DNA of 64,000 nt from Bradyrhizobium sp. CCBAU 051011 (lineage in GTDB: Bacteria; Pseudomonadota; Alphaproteobacteria; Rhizobiales; Xanthobacteraceae), in NCBI RefSeq assembly GCF_009930815.1, contig NZ_CP022222.1, positions 4,568,501 to 4,632,500 on the forward strand, read 5' to 3'. Made by a program: the position numbers and the translations under genes. This document shows, in pieces, positions 53,064-62,400 of this stretch. The notes below the pieces were generated by a model, which was not told the origin of the DNA, did not search any database, and saw nothing but the letters and a program-made list of their open reading frames with translations. Position 1 is the first letter of the stretch, and each line of letters opens with the position of its first letter.

Positions 53064-53858
53064 ATGCAGGCCTATCTGAAGCTCGACCACATCGACAAGA
53101 CCTTCACCCGCGGCAACGCCACGACCGAGGTGCTCAAGGACATCAACCTGACCATCGAGAAGGGCGAATACGTCTCGATCATCGGCCATTCCGGCTGCGG
53201 CAAGTCCACGCTGCTTAACATCGTGGCCGGCCTCACCGGCGCGACCAATGGCGGCGTGCTCTTGGAAAACCGCGAGGTCAACTCGCCGGGGCCGGATCGC
53301 GCGGTGGTGTTCCAGAACCACAGCCTGCTGCCCTGGCTGACGGTCTATGAGAACGTCCGGCTCGGCGTCGACAAGGTGTTCGCCTCGACCAAGACCCGCG
53401 CCGAGCGCGGCGCCTGGGTGATGCACAATCTCAACCTGGTGCAGATGGCTCATGCCAAGGACAAGCGCCCGTCGGAAATCTCCGGCGGCATGAAGCAGCG
53501 CGTCGGCATTGCGCGCGCGCTCGCGATGGAGCCGAAGGTGCTCTTGCTCGACGAGCCCTTTGGCGCGCTCGACGCGCTGACGCGTGCGCATCTGCAGGAC
53601 TCGGTGATGGCGCTGCACCAGAAGCTCGGCAACACCATCCTGATGATCACGCATGACGTCGACGAGGCCGTGCTGCTGTCGGACCGCATCGTGATGATGA
53701 CCAACGGTCCCAGCGCCCGGATCGGCGAGGTGCTGGAGGTGCCGCTGGCCCGTCCACGCAAGCGGCTCGAGCTCGCCACCAACCCCGGCTATCTCAAGTG
53801 CCGGCAGCGCGTGCTCGAGTTCCTCTACGAGCGGCACCGCTTCGTCGAAGCGGCCTGA
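53064..53858 (+). CDS. nrtC: nitrate ABC transporter ATP-binding protein NrtC/NrtD type
   Basis: 264 residues from the ATG at 53064, with AAGGAG upstream. Walker A GHSGCGKSTLLN, Q-loop VFQNHSLLPWLTVYENVRLG (strongly NrtC/D-like), signature ISGGMKQRVGIARAL, Walker [17 protein letters not shown]. Unlike cyanobacterial NrtC it has no fused NrtA-like regulatory domain, so a single ATPase type should form the homodimer. A small GC hairpin (CCGGC/GCCGG) lies in the 50-base gap before the globin gene. Confidence 0.88.
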   Translation: MQAYLKLDHIDKTFTRGNATTEVLKDINLTIEKGEYVSIIGHSGCGKSTLLNIVAGLTGATNGGVLLENREVNSPGPDRAVVFQNHSLLPWLTVYENVRLGVDKVFASTKTRAERGAWVMHNLNLVQMAHAKDKRPSEISGGMKQRVGIARALAMEPKVLLLDEPFGALDALTRAHLQDSVMALHQKLGNTILMITHDVDEAVLLSDRIVMMTNGPSARIGEVLEVPLARPRKRLELATNPGYLKCRQRVLEFLYERHRFVEAA

Positions 53859-53908
53859 GTTTTGCTTGGTCCGGCGTAGGCCGGGCTTGGAAGAGGCAGG
53901 AGAAGAAA

Positions 53909-54334
53909 ATGACACCTGAGCAAGTCAATCTCGTGCAGCAAAGTTTCGCCAAGGTCGCTCCGATTTCCGAACAGGCAGCCGTGTTGTTCTACGACCGCCT
54001 GTTCGAAGTCGCTCCCTCGGTCAAGGCGATGTTTCCCGCCGACATGACGGAACAGCGCAAGAAGCTGATGGGAACGCTCGCCGTCGTGGTCAACGGCCTC
54101 GGCGATCTCGGGTCGGTGTTGCCGGCCGCCAGCGCATTGGCAAAGCGTCACGTCTCCTATGGCGCCAAGCCCGAACACTATCCCATCGTCGGCGGGACGC
54201 TGTTGTGGACGCTCGAAAAAGGGCTCGGCGAGGCCTGGACTCCGGAAATCGCCGATGCCTGGACCGCCGCCTACGGCACGCTGTCCGGCTACATGATCTC
54301 GGAAGCCTACGGTGGCGCCCAAGCCGCCGAGTGA
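53909..54334 (+). CDS. single-domain bacterial globin (Bjgb-like)
   Basis: 141 residues from the ATG at 53909, with AGGAGAAG upstream. A Vitreoscilla-type globin: QVNLVQQSFAKVAPISEQAA, LFYDRLFEVAPSVKAMFP, proximal heme histidine H81 in LAKRHVSYGAKPEHYPIVGG. In Bradyrhizobium diazoefficiens a matching globin (Bjgb) in the nitrate assimilation cluster detoxifies nitric oxide formed from nitrite. Lying between transporter and reductase genes, the same role is likely here. It has no reductase domain, so it depends on a partner such as the next gene product. Confidence 0.88.
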   Translation: MTPEQVNLVQQSFAKVAPISEQAAVLFYDRLFEVAPSVKAMFPADMTEQRKKLMGTLAVVVNGLGDLGSVLPAASALAKRHVSYGAKPEHYPIVGGTLLWTLEKGLGEAWTPEIADAWTAAYGTLSGYMISEAYGGAQAAE

Positions 54335-54343
54335 GGGTGCGCC

Positions 54344-55561
54344 ATGAGCGAACCGCTTGTCATCGTCGGCAACGGCATGGCCGCTGCCCGCCTGGTCGAC
54401 GAATTGGCCAAGGTGGCCCTGGGCCGCTACGCGATCGCCGTGATCGGCGACGAGCCGCGGCTCGCCTATAACCGCGTGCTGCTGTCGTCGGTCTTGGCTG
54501 GCGAGACCACCTCGCAGGACATCGAGCTGCGGCCGGCGTCCTGGTGGCGCGACCGCGGCGTCACCCTGAAATATGGCTGCGTCGCCACCGAGATCGATGT
54601 CGGCCGCCGCGAACTCAAGATCGAGAACGACGAGAGCATTCCGTTTTCGAAACTGGTGCTCACCACCGGCTCGTCGCCGCTGCGACTCAATGTGCCGGGC
54701 GCCGATCTCGCCGGCGTGCATACGTTCCGCGACAGCCGCGATGTCGACCTGTTGCTGACGCTGGCGGCGCAGAAAAAGCGCGTGGTCGTGGTTGGCGGCG
54801 GACTGCTCGGCCTCGAAGCGGCCTACGGCCTCGCCAAGGCCGGCGCGCCGGTGACGCTGGTGCATCTGATGGATCGCCTGATGGAGCGGCAGTTGGATGC
54901 GCCCGCGGCCGAACTTTTGAAATCGCTGGTCGAGCGCAAGGGGATCGAAATCCTGCTCAATGCCAACACCGCGCACATCCATGGTGTGACGCGCGTCGAG
55001 GGCGTCGAACTGGCGGATGGACGCCGGATCGACGCCGACGCCGTCATCTTCGCTGCGGGCATTCGTCCAAACACCGCGCTGGCGAAGGAAGCCGGCATCC
55101 CGGTCAATCGCGGTATCGTGGTCGACGACCAGTTGCAGACCGGCGCAGTGGACGTATTTGCGATCGGCGAATGCGCCGAGCATCGCGGCGTCTGCTATGG
55201 CCTGGTCGAGCCGGCCTATGAGCAGGCGCGGGTGCTGGCGCGGCATCTGGCGGGTCGCGAGGCTGCCTATTCCGGCAGCACCGTAGCGACTAACCTGAAG
55301 GTCTCCGGCGTCAGCGTGTTTTCCGCCGGCGATTTCATGGGTGGCGACGGCAGCGAAAGCATCGTGCTGTCAGATCTCAACCACGGCACCTACAAGAAGC
55401 TGGTGATCGCGGGCGGGCGACTGACTGGGGCGGTGCTGATCGGCGATGTCGCCGACGCGCTCTGGTATCTCGAATTGATCCGCACGCGCCAGCCGACGGC
55501 CAGAATTCGCGCCGACATGATGTTCGGCCGTTCGCTCGCGACGCGCTCGGAAGCTGCATGA
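54344..55561 (+). CDS. FAD-dependent NAD(P)H oxidoreductase of nitrate assimilation (Flp-like)
   Basis: 405 residues. A two-dinucleotide-fold flavoprotein: FAD loop VGNGMAAARLVDEL, NAD loop VVVGGGLLGLEAAYGLAKAG, and the C-terminal FAD motif VDVFAIGECAEHRGVCYG. It matches the N-terminal oxidoreductase module of NirB/NasB-type assimilatory reductases without their Fe-S and siroheme parts. In Bradyrhizobium the equivalent Flp is encoded with Bjgb and NasC and supplies electrons from NAD(P)H. Gaps of 9 and 13 bases to its neighbours indicate one operon. Confidence 0.87.
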   Translation: MSEPLVIVGNGMAAARLVDELAKVALGRYAIAVIGDEPRLAYNRVLLSSVLAGETTSQDIELRPASWWRDRGVTLKYGCVATEIDVGRRELKIENDESIPFSKLVLTTGSSPLRLNVPGADLAGVHTFRDSRDVDLLLTLAAQKKRVVVVGGGLLGLEAAYGLAKAGAPVTLVHLMDRLMERQLDAPAAELLKSLVERKGIEILLNANTAHIHGVTRVEGVELADGRRIDADAVIFAAGIRPNTALAKEAGIPVNRGIVVDDQLQTGAVDVFAIGECAEHRGVCYGLVEPAYEQARVLARHLAGREAAYSGSTVATNLKVSGVSVFSAGDFMGGDGSESIVLSDLNHGTYKKLVIAGGRLTGAVLIGDVADALWYLELIRTRQPTARIRADMMFGRSLATRSEAA

Positions 55562-55574
55562 TCCGGTTGCTGCC

Positions 55575-58280
55575 ATGACCATCGTCGATCCCGATCTCCG
55601 CGCTGTCAAAACCACCTGCGCCTATTGCGGCGTCGGCTGCGGCGTGCTGGCGACGCCCGACGGGCGGGGCGGGGCGGCGATATCGGGCGATCCCGAGCAT
55701 CCCGCCAATTTCGGCCGGCTGTGCTCGAAGGGCTCGGCGCTCGGCGAGACGCTCGGCCTCGCCGACCGCTTGCTCTATCCGATGATCCGCTGCGGCGAGG
55801 GGAAGATGGAGCGCGTGGCCTGGAGCGACGCGCTCGACCATGTCGCGCACCGCTTCCAGCACATCGTCGCGCGTGATGGCCCCGGTGCCGTCGCCTTCTA
55901 TCTCTCCGGCCAGTTGCTGACGGAAGACTATTACGTCGCCAACAAGCTGATGAAGGGATTTATCGGCAGCGCCAATGTCGACACCAATTCGCGGCTCTGC
56001 ATGGCCTCGTCCGTCGCCGGCCACCGCCGCGCCTTCGGCGCCGACACTGTGCCCGGCTGTTACGAGGATCTCGACGACGCTGATCTGCTGGTGCTGGTCG
56101 GCTCCAATGCGGCGTGGTGTCACCCGGTGCTGTACCAGCGCATGCTCGTCAACAAGCAGAAGCGCGGCGCGCGCATGGTCGTGATCGATCCGCGCCGCAC
56201 CGATACCGTCGGCGACGACGATCTGTTTCTGGGATTGAAGCCGGGCACGGATGCCGCGCTGTTCAGCGGGTTGCTGGTTCACCTCGCCGACAACGGTACG
56301 CTCGACCGCGACTACATCGAACGCCACACGGCCGGCTTCGACGACGCCATCGCCCGTGCGCGCGCCATCGCGGGCAGCGTCGGGGCCACCGCGCTGGCGA
56401 CCGGTCTTGCCGAGCCGGACGTTGCAACGTTCTTCCAGCTCTTTGCCAACACGCCGCGGGTGGTCACGCTCTATTCGCAGGGCGTCAACCAGTCGGCGCA
56501 GGGCACCGACAAGGTCAACGCCATCCTCAACTGCCATCTCGCGACCGGGCGGATCGGCCTGCCGGGCGCATCGCCGTTCTCGCTGACGGGCCAGCCCAAC
56601 GCGATGGGCGGGCGCGAGGTCGGCGGGCTCGCCAACCAGTTGGCCGCCCATATGGGCTTTACGCCGCCCGACATCGATCGCGTGCGGCGGTTCTGGAAAG
56701 CGCCGCGGATCGCGACCCATGAGGGGTTGAAGGCGGTGCAGATGTTCGAGGCCATCGCGCGCGGCGAGATCAAGGCACTGTGGGTGATGGGCACCAATCC
56801 GGCGGTGTCGCTGCCGAACGCCGACGGCGCCCGCGACGCGCTGAACAAGCTCGAACTGTTCGTGATTTCCGAGAACGTGATTTCCAACGACACGGTCGAT
56901 GCCGGCGCGCATGTGCTGCTGCCGGCGCAGGCCTGGGGAGAGAAATCCGGCACCGTGACCAATTCGGAGCGGCGCATCTCGCGGCAGCGCGCGTTTCTTG
57001 ACCCGCCCGGCGAGGCCAAGCCCGATTGGTGGATCATGGGCGAGGTTGCAAGGCGCCTCGGTTTCGGCGCGGCCTTCGGCTTCACCTCGGCCGCCGACAT
57101 CTTTCGCGAGCACGCCGCGCTCTCGGCCTTCGAGAACGAGGGCGCGCGCGACTTCGACATCGGCGCGCTGCAGGCGCTGTCGAACAGCGATTTCGACGCG
57201 ATGGCGCCGGTGCAATGGCCGGTGCGGCAGGGCGCCGAGCCGCAGGCGCGCTTTTTCGGCGAAGGTGGTTTCTTCGCCAACGATTTCAGGGCCCGCTTCG
57301 TCGCGCCGGAAGTGCCTGCGTTGCGCACCGAGACCACGGCCGCGCGGCCGCTGCGGCTGAATACCGGCCGCATCCGCGATCAATGGCACACCATGACCCG
57401 CACCGGGATGAGCCCGCGGCTCGGCCAGCATTTGCCGGAGCCGTTCGTCGAGGTCCACCCCGACGATGCCGCGCGCTACGGTGTCGCCGACGGCGATTTC
57501 GCGCGGGTCACCACCGATTACGGGCAATGCACGCTTCGCGTCATCGTCAGCGAACGCCAGCAGCGCGGCATGCTGTTCGCGCCGATCCACTGGAGCGAGG
57601 CCAACGCGACCGGCGCGCGCGTCGGCTCGCTGGTGGCCCCGTTGACCGATCCGTTCTCGGGCCAGCCCGAGAACAAGGCGACGCCGGCTTCGATCACGCC
57701 TTACGAATACGTCTTCCGCGGCTTCGCCCTGTCGCGCCAGCCGCTCGAATTCCCGGCGCATGCCTGGGTGGCGCGCGTTGCCGTCAACGGCGGCCATGGC
57801 TACCTGTTCGCCGACAATGCTGACGTCACGGACTGGCAGTCCTGGCTCAAAACCGCCGTGCGCGACGATCTCGCCGAGTACAAGGACTTTGGCGGCGGCG
57901 TCTATCGCGCCGCATCGTTCGATGGTGACCGCATCGACACCTGTCTCTTCGTCGGCCCTGCGCAGGACGCCGGCGACTGGAACGTGGTCAAAGGCCTGTT
58001 TGCCGCCGATGCACTGGGCCACGACCAGCGCCGCATACTGCTGTCGGGCAAGTCGGCCGACGGCCTCGCCAACGCCGGTCCGATCGTCTGCGCCTGTTTC
58101 GGCGTCGGCCGCAATACCATCTGCGATACGATTGCGGCCGGCGCGCGCACGGCGGCCGATATCGGCGGCAAGCTCAAGGCCGGCACCAATTGCGGCTCCT
58201 GCATCCCGGAATTGAAGCGGCTGATCGCGCAGGCGGGGCCGAGCGATGCCGAGCCGCGGAAGCTGGCGGCGGTGAACTGA
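55575..58280 (+). CDS. nasC: assimilatory nitrate reductase catalytic subunit NasC (molybdenum, Fe-S)
   Basis: 901 residues. The N-terminal [4Fe-4S] site has C15, C18, C22 and C50 (TTCAYCGVGCGVLA). The Mo-bis-MGD ligand is probably C142 in DTNSRLCMASSVAGHRRAFG. Molybdopterin-binding segments include LYSQGVNQSAQGTDKVNA and LNTGRIRDQWHTMTRTGMS. The C-terminal BFD-like [2Fe-2S] domain has C839, C841, C873 and C876. It reduces nitrate to nitrite in the cytoplasm (no Tat signal), with electrons likely from the flavoprotein encoded upstream. A nitrite reductase is not encoded in this window. Confidence 0.92.
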   Translation: MTIVDPDLRAVKTTCAYCGVGCGVLATPDGRGGAAISGDPEHPANFGRLCSKGSALGETLGLADRLLYPMIRCGEGKMERVAWSDALDHVAHRFQHIVARDGPGAVAFYLSGQLLTEDYYVANKLMKGFIGSANVDTNSRLCMASSVAGHRRAFGADTVPGCYEDLDDADLLVLVGSNAAWCHPVLYQRMLVNKQKRGARMVVIDPRRTDTVGDDDLFLGLKPGTDAALFSGLLVHLADNGTLDRDYIERHTAGFDDAIARARAIAGSVGATALATGLAEPDVATFFQLFANTPRVVTLYSQGVNQSAQGTDKVNAILNCHLATGRIGLPGASPFSLTGQPNAMGGREVGGLANQLAAHMGFTPPDIDRVRRFWKAPRIATHEGLKAVQMFEAIARGEIKALWVMGTNPAVSLPNADGARDALNKLELFVISENVISNDTVDAGAHVLLPAQAWGEKSGTVTNSERRISRQRAFLDPPGEAKPDWWIMGEVARRLGFGAAFGFTSAADIFREHAALSAFENEGARDFDIGALQALSNSDFDAMAPVQWPVRQGAEPQARFFGEGGFFANDFRARFVAPEVPALRTETTAARPLRLNTGRIRDQWHTMTRTGMSPRLGQHLPEPFVEVHPDDAARYGVADGDFARVTTDYGQCTLRVIVSERQQRGMLFAPIHWSEANATGARVGSLVAPLTDPFSGQPENKATPASITPYEYVFRGFALSRQPLEFPAHAWVARVAVNGGHGYLFADNADVTDWQSWLKTAVRDDLAEYKDFGGGVYRAASFDGDRIDTCLFVGPAQDAGDWNVVKGLFAADALGHDQRRILLSGKSADGLANAGPIVCACFGVGRNTICDTIAAGARTAADIGGKLKAGTNCGSCIPELKRLIAQAGPSDAEPRKLAAVN

Positions 58281-58296
58281 GGACGCCTGCCCAACC

Positions 58297-58407
58297 GTCA
58301 TTGCCTGCGACAAACGCGAAGCGTTTGCGCAAGGGAGCGCAGCGACGAAGCAATCCATATCTCAACGCGTGGAGAGATGGATTGCTTCGCTGCGCTCGCA
58401 ATGACGG
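58297..58407. repeat. dispersed palindromic intergenic repeat (gtcattgcgag family)
   Basis: Starts ccgtcattgcctgcgacaaa, ends ctgcgctcgcaatgacgg; the inner pair gaagcaatccat / atggattgcttc is exact around atctcaacgcgtggag. It is the fourth copy in this window, placed 17 bases after nasC. The left arm carries a small insertion compared with the copy at 40700. Confidence 0.8.
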
Positions 58408-58425
58408 CGGGTTGAGCATGCAGTC

Positions 58426-58550
58426 TCCTCTCCCACGCCCCGCTCTTGCGGGGAGAGGGTCGGGGTGAGGGGCTCTCGCCGCGAGTCGAATGCTTGGAAA
58501 CAGCCCCTCACCCCAGCCCTCTCCCCGTGAAGGACGGGGAGAGGGAGGGC
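58426..58550. repeat. fourth dispersed repeat type (ctctccc ... ggggagag family)
   Basis: The element is built of CCTCTCCC and GGGGAGAGG blocks: ccccgctcttgcggggagag near the left end, cctcaccccagccctctccc and cgtgaaggacggggagaggg at the right. It folds into a multi-stem hairpin. It lies between nasC and the convergent response regulator, ending ten bases after that gene's stop on the opposite strand. Confidence 0.7.
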
Positions 58551-58560
58551 AATCAGCCTC

Positions 58561-59487
58561 TCACCCCTTCCGGTTCTTCGCATTCACCGCGATCGCCGCC
58601 GCCGCGGTGCGGTTCTCGACGCCGAGTTTGGAATAGATCTGCTCCAGATGCTTGTCGACGGTGCGCGGGGAAAGGCCCAAAATCTGCGCGATGTCGCGGT
58701 TGGTCTTGCCCTTGGAGAGCCACGACAGCACCTCGCCCTCGCGCGTGGTCAGCCCCAGCTCGCTGGAGAATTCCGCCGGGGCGTCGGCGCCTGAATCCTT
58801 GGCAAGCCGCAGCAGGAATTCGTTCGCACCGAGCTTGCCCATATATTGCAGGCGAAGCTGCTCGCCACCGTGAAGCGCCGCCATCACCGCGGCCTTGGCG
58901 CCGGCCTTGCCCTTGCGCGCCTGATCCAGCCATTGCGGGATCGGTTCCGGCAGCACGACGTCGTCGCCCTCGGCCGCAAACGCGTCCGCCAGCAGCTTCT
59001 GCGCCTGCGGCGTCGCCCACATGATCTTGCCCGCGGCATTCACCGCGAGCAGGTAACGGCCGGAAACGTCGAGCGCGGCGCGCGCGCTCTGGGTCAGCCG
59101 GGCGTTGGCGAGGTGAACGCGGATGCGCGCCAGCATCTCCTGGACCGCGATCGGTTTGGTCACATAGTCGACGCCGCCGGCCTCCAGCCCGCGCACGATG
59201 TGCTCGGTCTCGGCCAGGCCCGTCATGAAGATAATCGGCACGTGGTCGAGCCCGGCGTCGCGCTTCAGCCGTCGGCAGGTCTCGAACCCGTCCATGCCCG
59301 GCATCACGGCGTCGAGCAGCACGATGTCGGGCGTGATCTGATCGACGATCCGCATCGCGGAAGCGCCGTCGAGCGCGACCATCACTGTCATACCCGCGCC
59401 GTCGAGCGCATCGGTCAACAGCCGCAGCGTCTCCGGGGAATCGTCGACGACGAGGGCGACGTCGCGTTTTTTCGGTTCAATGATCAT
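58561..59487 (-). CDS. response regulator: receiver plus LuxR-type DNA-binding domain
   Basis: 308 residues. The receiver domain (residues 8-125) has the acidic pair in ALVVDDSPE, phospho-acceptor D59 in IVLLDAVMPGMDGF and lysine K111 in YVTKPIAVQ. After a middle region of about 120 residues resembling a degenerate PAS-like linker, the LuxR helix-turn-helix (GLTTREGEVLSWLSKGKTNR, then RDIAQILGLSPRTVDKHLEQ) occupies about 245-300. Its ATG lies inside the end of the hybrid kinase gene (11-base overlap), so the two are a translationally coupled pair. Likely targets are nitrogen or urea genes nearby. Confidence 0.9.
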   Translation of the reverse strand: MIIEPKKRDVALVVDDSPETLRLLTDALDGAGMTVMVALDGASAMRIVDQITPDIVLLDAVMPGMDGFETCRRLKRDAGLDHVPIIFMTGLAETEHIVRGLEAGGVDYVTKPIAVQEMLARIRVHLANARLTQSARAALDVSGRYLLAVNAAGKIMWATPQAQKLLADAFAAEGDDVVLPEPIPQWLDQARKGKAGAKAAVMAALHGGEQLRLQYMGKLGANEFLLRLAKDSGADAPAEFSSELGLTTREGEVLSWLSKGKTNRDIAQILGLSPRTVDKHLEQIYSKLGVENRTAAAAIAVNAKNRKG

Positions 59488-62400
59488 AGCTGTGCAGGGC
59501 TTTCAGGGTCGCCATGTACTGATCGAGATCGAAGCGGTCGATCAGCGCGCGCATTTGCGAAACAAAATCGGCATGTTCTGGGTAATCGTTCCCGATCTCG
59601 TCGAGCTTGACCTGGATCGCTCTGATATAGCCTAGCTGGCCTAATCCGATCAGTTCTTCGACGTGTTTCACCGGCGGCCGCGAGCCGGTCTCCGGCTTCC
59701 AGTGCGGGGCAGGGATCTGGTCAGCCTCATACTGCCATTCGAGCTTGAGCAATTGCCGGATGGTCTCCAACAGTTTCGGGATATCGATCGGCTTCATCAG
59801 ATAGCCGTCATGGAACGGCTGCGCCAGCGGCGCGCCGTGCGCTTCCAGCGCGCTCGCCGACACCATCAGGATGCGGGCCTGATGATGGCCGCTCTCGCGC
59901 AACGTCTGCGCCACCGTCCATCCGTCCATCCCGGCCATCGAGATATCAAGCAGGAACAGATCGGGCCGGCAATGTTGCGCCAGTGCCAGGCAGCCGGGCC
60001 CATCAGGCGCGCTGAGCAGGATGAAGCCGAGCGGCGTCAGCACTTCGCGGAGGAGATCGCGGTGGGTCGGATCGTCGTCGGTGATGAGGATTGTCTTGCG
60101 CGGGCCGTGATAGCCGAAGATCGGCGCCTCCACCGGCGCGATGCGGGTCGGGTTGGTCACTTCCGAGAGCAGGATTTTTACGCGGAACGTGCTGCCGTTG
60201 CCGACCTCGCTCGCCACCTTGATATCGCCGCCCATCACGCCGGCCAGCAGCCGGCTGATGGTGAGACCAAGTCCGGTGCCGGTCTGCGGCTGCGAGACGC
60301 CGAGCGCGCCGCGTTCGAACGGCGCAAAGATGCGTTCGAGATCGTCCGCCTGGATGCCGGGCCCGGTGTCGATGATCTCGAACTCGGCGACCGGGCTGCG
60401 GTAGTGCACCACGAACTGCACGCTGCCGGTCTGCGTGAACTTCAGCGCGTTCGACAACAGGTTGATCAGAACCTGCCGCAGCCGCTTCTCGTCGGCATAG
60501 ACCACGACGGGCAGCACGGCGGGCCGCTTGAACACGAAATCGATGCCCTTGGCGGCGGCCTGGACGCGAAACATGCCGACGAGCTGGTCGAGGAATTCGC
60601 TCAGGCGCACCTCGTCGCGCGACAGATACAGCCGCCCCGCCTCGATTTTGGAAATGTCCAGAATGCCGTCGATCAGTCCCGACAGATGGTCAGCGCTTCG
60701 TCGCACCACGCGCACCTGATCGCGCGGCTTGGTGGCCAGGCTCGTATCCTGTTCCAGCAATTGCGCATAGCCGGAGATAGCGTTCAGCGGCGAGCGCAGT
60801 TCATGGCTCAACCCCACCACATAACGGCTCTTGGCTAGATTCGCCGATTCCGCGACTTCCTTGGCGCGCTGCAATTCGGCATCGGTGCGCTTGTGCGCGT
60901 CGATTTCCTGGATCAGCAGCGTGGTCTGCCGCCGCGTCTCCGCTTCCGCCGCGCGGCGGCTCTGCTCCGCCAGCACGAACAGCCATGCCACCACGCCGAT
61001 GATGATGCTGAGCGCAAAAAACACCTTCCACAGCACGTCCGACAGCGCAAAGTTCTCGGCGGGCATCGTCGCGGAGGTCTGCAGATAGATCAGCCCCAGC
61101 GTCAGTCCAACGAGGCCGGCGGAAACCGCGAACACGCCAAGATAATGTCCGAACTGCGAGTTGATCCGCGCGTAGATTTTCTCCGGCAGCAGTTTCCCGA
61201 GCATGTCGGAGACCTGGGCGCCGGCGCGCGCATGCGGCTTGCAGAGGTCGTGGCAGCGCGCATCGAGCGAACAGCACAGCGAGCAGATCGGTCCGGCATA
61301 GGCCGGGCAGGAGGCCATGTCCTCCGGCTCGAACGAATGCTCGCAGATACAGCACTGAATCGATTCGAGGTTCTGCCAGCTCCGCTTCGGTTTTCGCGCG
61401 ATGTAGTATTTTCCGTCCGTCGCCCAGGCAATCAGCGGCGCCGTGACGAACGCGACCGCCAGCGCCACGAAGGCGGAAAGCGCCTTCGCCGTCGGCCCGA
61501 ACAGGCCGTAAAACGCCGAGATCGAGACGATGGTCGCGATCGTCATCGCGCCGACGCCGACCGGGTTGATGTCGCACAGATGCGCGCGCTTGAACTCGAT
61601 GTGCTGTGGCCTGAGCCCCAGCGGCTTGTTGACGACGAGATCGGCGACTAGCGCGCCGACCCAGGCGATCGCCACGTTGGAATAGAGCGCCAGCGTCTGC
61701 TCCAGCGCCTTGTAGACGCCGATCTCCATCAGCAGCAGCGCGACCACGACGTTGAAGACGAGCCACACCACGCGGCCGGGATGGCTGTGCGTCAGCCGCG
61801 AGAAGAAGTTCGACCAGGCGATCGAGCCGGCATAGGCGTTGGTGACGTTGATCTTGATCTGCGAGAGGATGACGAAGGTGCCGGTCAGCGCCAGCGCCAT
61901 GTCGGGCTGCGACAGCACGTAGCGGAACGCCTCGAGATACATATGGGCGGGCTCGGCCGCCTGCTCGCTGGAGAGGCCATGACTCAACGCGAAGAAGGCG
62001 AGGAAGGATCCCAGCAGCAGCTTGAGCGCGCCAAAAATGATCCAGCCGGGGCCTGCGATCAATAGCGCAATCCACCACGACGTTCGCGACGTGCGGCGGT
62101 CGCGCGGGAGGAAGCGCAGGAAGTCTACCTGTTCGCCGATCTGCGCCACCAGCGAAAATACCACCGAGGCGGCGGTACCGAACAGCAAGAGATCGAGATG
62201 CCCGCCAGGGTCGCCGTGTTCGCCGGCAAACTTTCGCCATTCCGTGAACGAGTGCGGATTGGCGTAGGCGATCGCGACGAAGGGAAGAATGTGCAGGATG
62301 ATCCAGATCGGCTGCGTCCACAATTGGAAGCGGCTGATCAGCGTGATGCCGTAGGTCACCAGCGGAATGATCACCACGGCGCTGATGAGATAGCCGATCG

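Noticed and set aside
55377..58358. 993-codon open frame on the minus strand opposite nasC
   Set aside because: It is antisense to a clear nitrate reductase with intact Fe-S and molybdenum motifs. The translation is Arg/Ala/Gly-rich without a family, a common artefact of high GC at third positions.
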